Shown here: positions 63,627-64,000 of the stretch, piece after piece
How positions within the stretch are numbered: the stretch's first letter is position 1
Layout: each line of letters begins with the position of its first letter
From: Phenylobacterium sp.
GTDB lineage: Bacteria; Pseudomonadota; Alphaproteobacteria; Caulobacterales; Caulobacteraceae
Assembly: GCA_018001015.1 (NCBI GenBank)
Contig: JAGNIV010000009.1
Coordinates: 1-64,000, forward strand
Reading direction: 5' to 3'
Length of the DNA stretch: 64,000 nt
Notes under the pieces: model-generated
Databases searched by the model: none
What the model was told of the DNA's origin: nothing
What the model saw: the letters and a program-made list of their open reading frames with translations, nothing else
Program-made: the position numbers and the translations under genes

Positions 63627-64000
63627 TCACGCCTCGTGGAGAGCGAGCAGGTCGCCGCCCTCTTCCAGCACCTGGGCGCCGAGCGACAGGCCCAGCTCCC
63701 GCGCCGCGGCCTCGTGGTCGGCGCCCAGCAGGGCCTCGCCCTCACGCCGGAAGCGGTGGACGCCGTCCGGCGACAGGGCCTCGACGATCAGGTGGATGCG
63801 GTCGCCGAGGATGCGGGCGTGGGCGCCGATGGCGGTCTTGCACGAACCTTCCAGGGCCATCAGGGCGCCGCGCTCGGCGGCCACGGCCACGATGGTCCCG
63901 TGGTGGCGCACCGCCTCCAGCCAGGGCAGGTCCACGTCGCCTGACCGGGTCTCGATGGCCAGGGCGCCCTGGCCGGGGGCCGGCGGGACCTCGACGGGAT
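63627..64000 (-). CDS. hemC: porphobilinogen deaminase, C-terminal part (gene continues beyond window)
   Basis: Only the last 120 or so residues are in the window. The stretch PPAPGQGALAIE is the conserved active-site region (GQGAIGIE-type), and EGSCKTAIGAHA carries the Cys that binds the dipyrromethane cofactor. HemC joins four porphobilinogen molecules into hydroxymethylbilane, the substrate of the next gene product HemD. The rest of the gene lies past the right edge. Confidence 0.93.
   Translation of the reverse strand, partial: PVEVPPAPGQGALAIETRSGDVDLPWLEAVRHHGTIVAVAAERGALMALEGSCKTAIGAHARILGDRIHLIVEALSPDGVHRFRREGEALLGADHEAAARELGLSLGAQVLEEGGDLLALHEA

Overview
The window is GC-rich, densely coded alphaproteobacterial chromosome. 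It most resembles Caulobacterales, and Phenylobacterium or a near relative is my best guess. The evidence is a class I lysyl-tRNA synthetase, the heme block hemC-hemD-mitofilin-like-hemY, a KdpDE-like pair, the set dnaN/recF/gyrB, and several alphaproteobacterial intergenic palindromes. The genus is an inference from recalled protein similarity; no search was run. I see no prophage, transposase, CRISPR array or integrase, so this is mostly core genome with a few accessory pieces.

Region 1 (1-12.8 kb): an operon of a kinase-like phosphotransferase, an NTF2-like protein and an FAD monooxygenase broken by a one-base frameshift; a histidine-rich membrane protein of unknown role; an FKBP lipoprotein; threonine ammonia-lyase; a FemAB/CelD-like acetyltransferase next to mannose-1-phosphate guanylyltransferase (envelope sugar theme); a double-ATPase peptide ABC protein; a GmhB-like phosphatase; and a two-gene ABC exporter. 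Region 2 (12.8-23.9 kb): a nested palindrome, an ATP-dependent DNA ligase with its partner exonuclease, tandem thioesterases, an orphan phosphonate-type binding protein, class I LysRS, a MerR regulator next to an acyl-CoA dehydrogenase, an OsmC protein, and a thioredoxin-fold/prolyl-hydroxylase fusion coupled to a 32-residue membrane peptide.

Region 3 (23.9-37.1 kb): a shortened KdpD-like kinase with KdpE; vsr and a C5 cytosine methyltransferase separated by an FAD monooxygenase and cysK; a COG3650-type lipoprotein; a D-aminoacylase-type amidohydrolase; recQ; a soluble chemotaxis-type protein with signalling tip first and Cache sensor last; and a methyltransferase. Region 4 (37.2-46.7 kb): replication and repair genes gyrB, recF, dnaN and polA, with an opposite-strand TonB-C/DUF2059 protein inserted between recF and dnaN.

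Region 5 (46.7-64 kb): a CocE-type hydrolase, a DUF1206 membrane protein, a metallophosphatase, an AlgX/AlgI-like polysaccharide O-acetylation pair, tRNA-Ala(CGC), YggT, DUF167, an ammonium transporter, CheW, a YbjN protein, a sirtuin, a zinc-ribbon protein, a small XRE regulator, an SDR, an ATPase, a winged-helix regulator, tRNA-Thr(CGT), and the heme operon running off the right end inside hemC.

Three related intergenic palindromes (about 34.9, 37.2 and 58.0 kb) share a loop signature, and two of them overlap stop codons. Four convergent gene pairs overlap by exactly four bases and share their stop codons. The proteins most likely to repay attention are the inverted MCP/Cache protein, the His-rich membrane protein and the cysteine-less thioredoxin-fold/P4H fusion.
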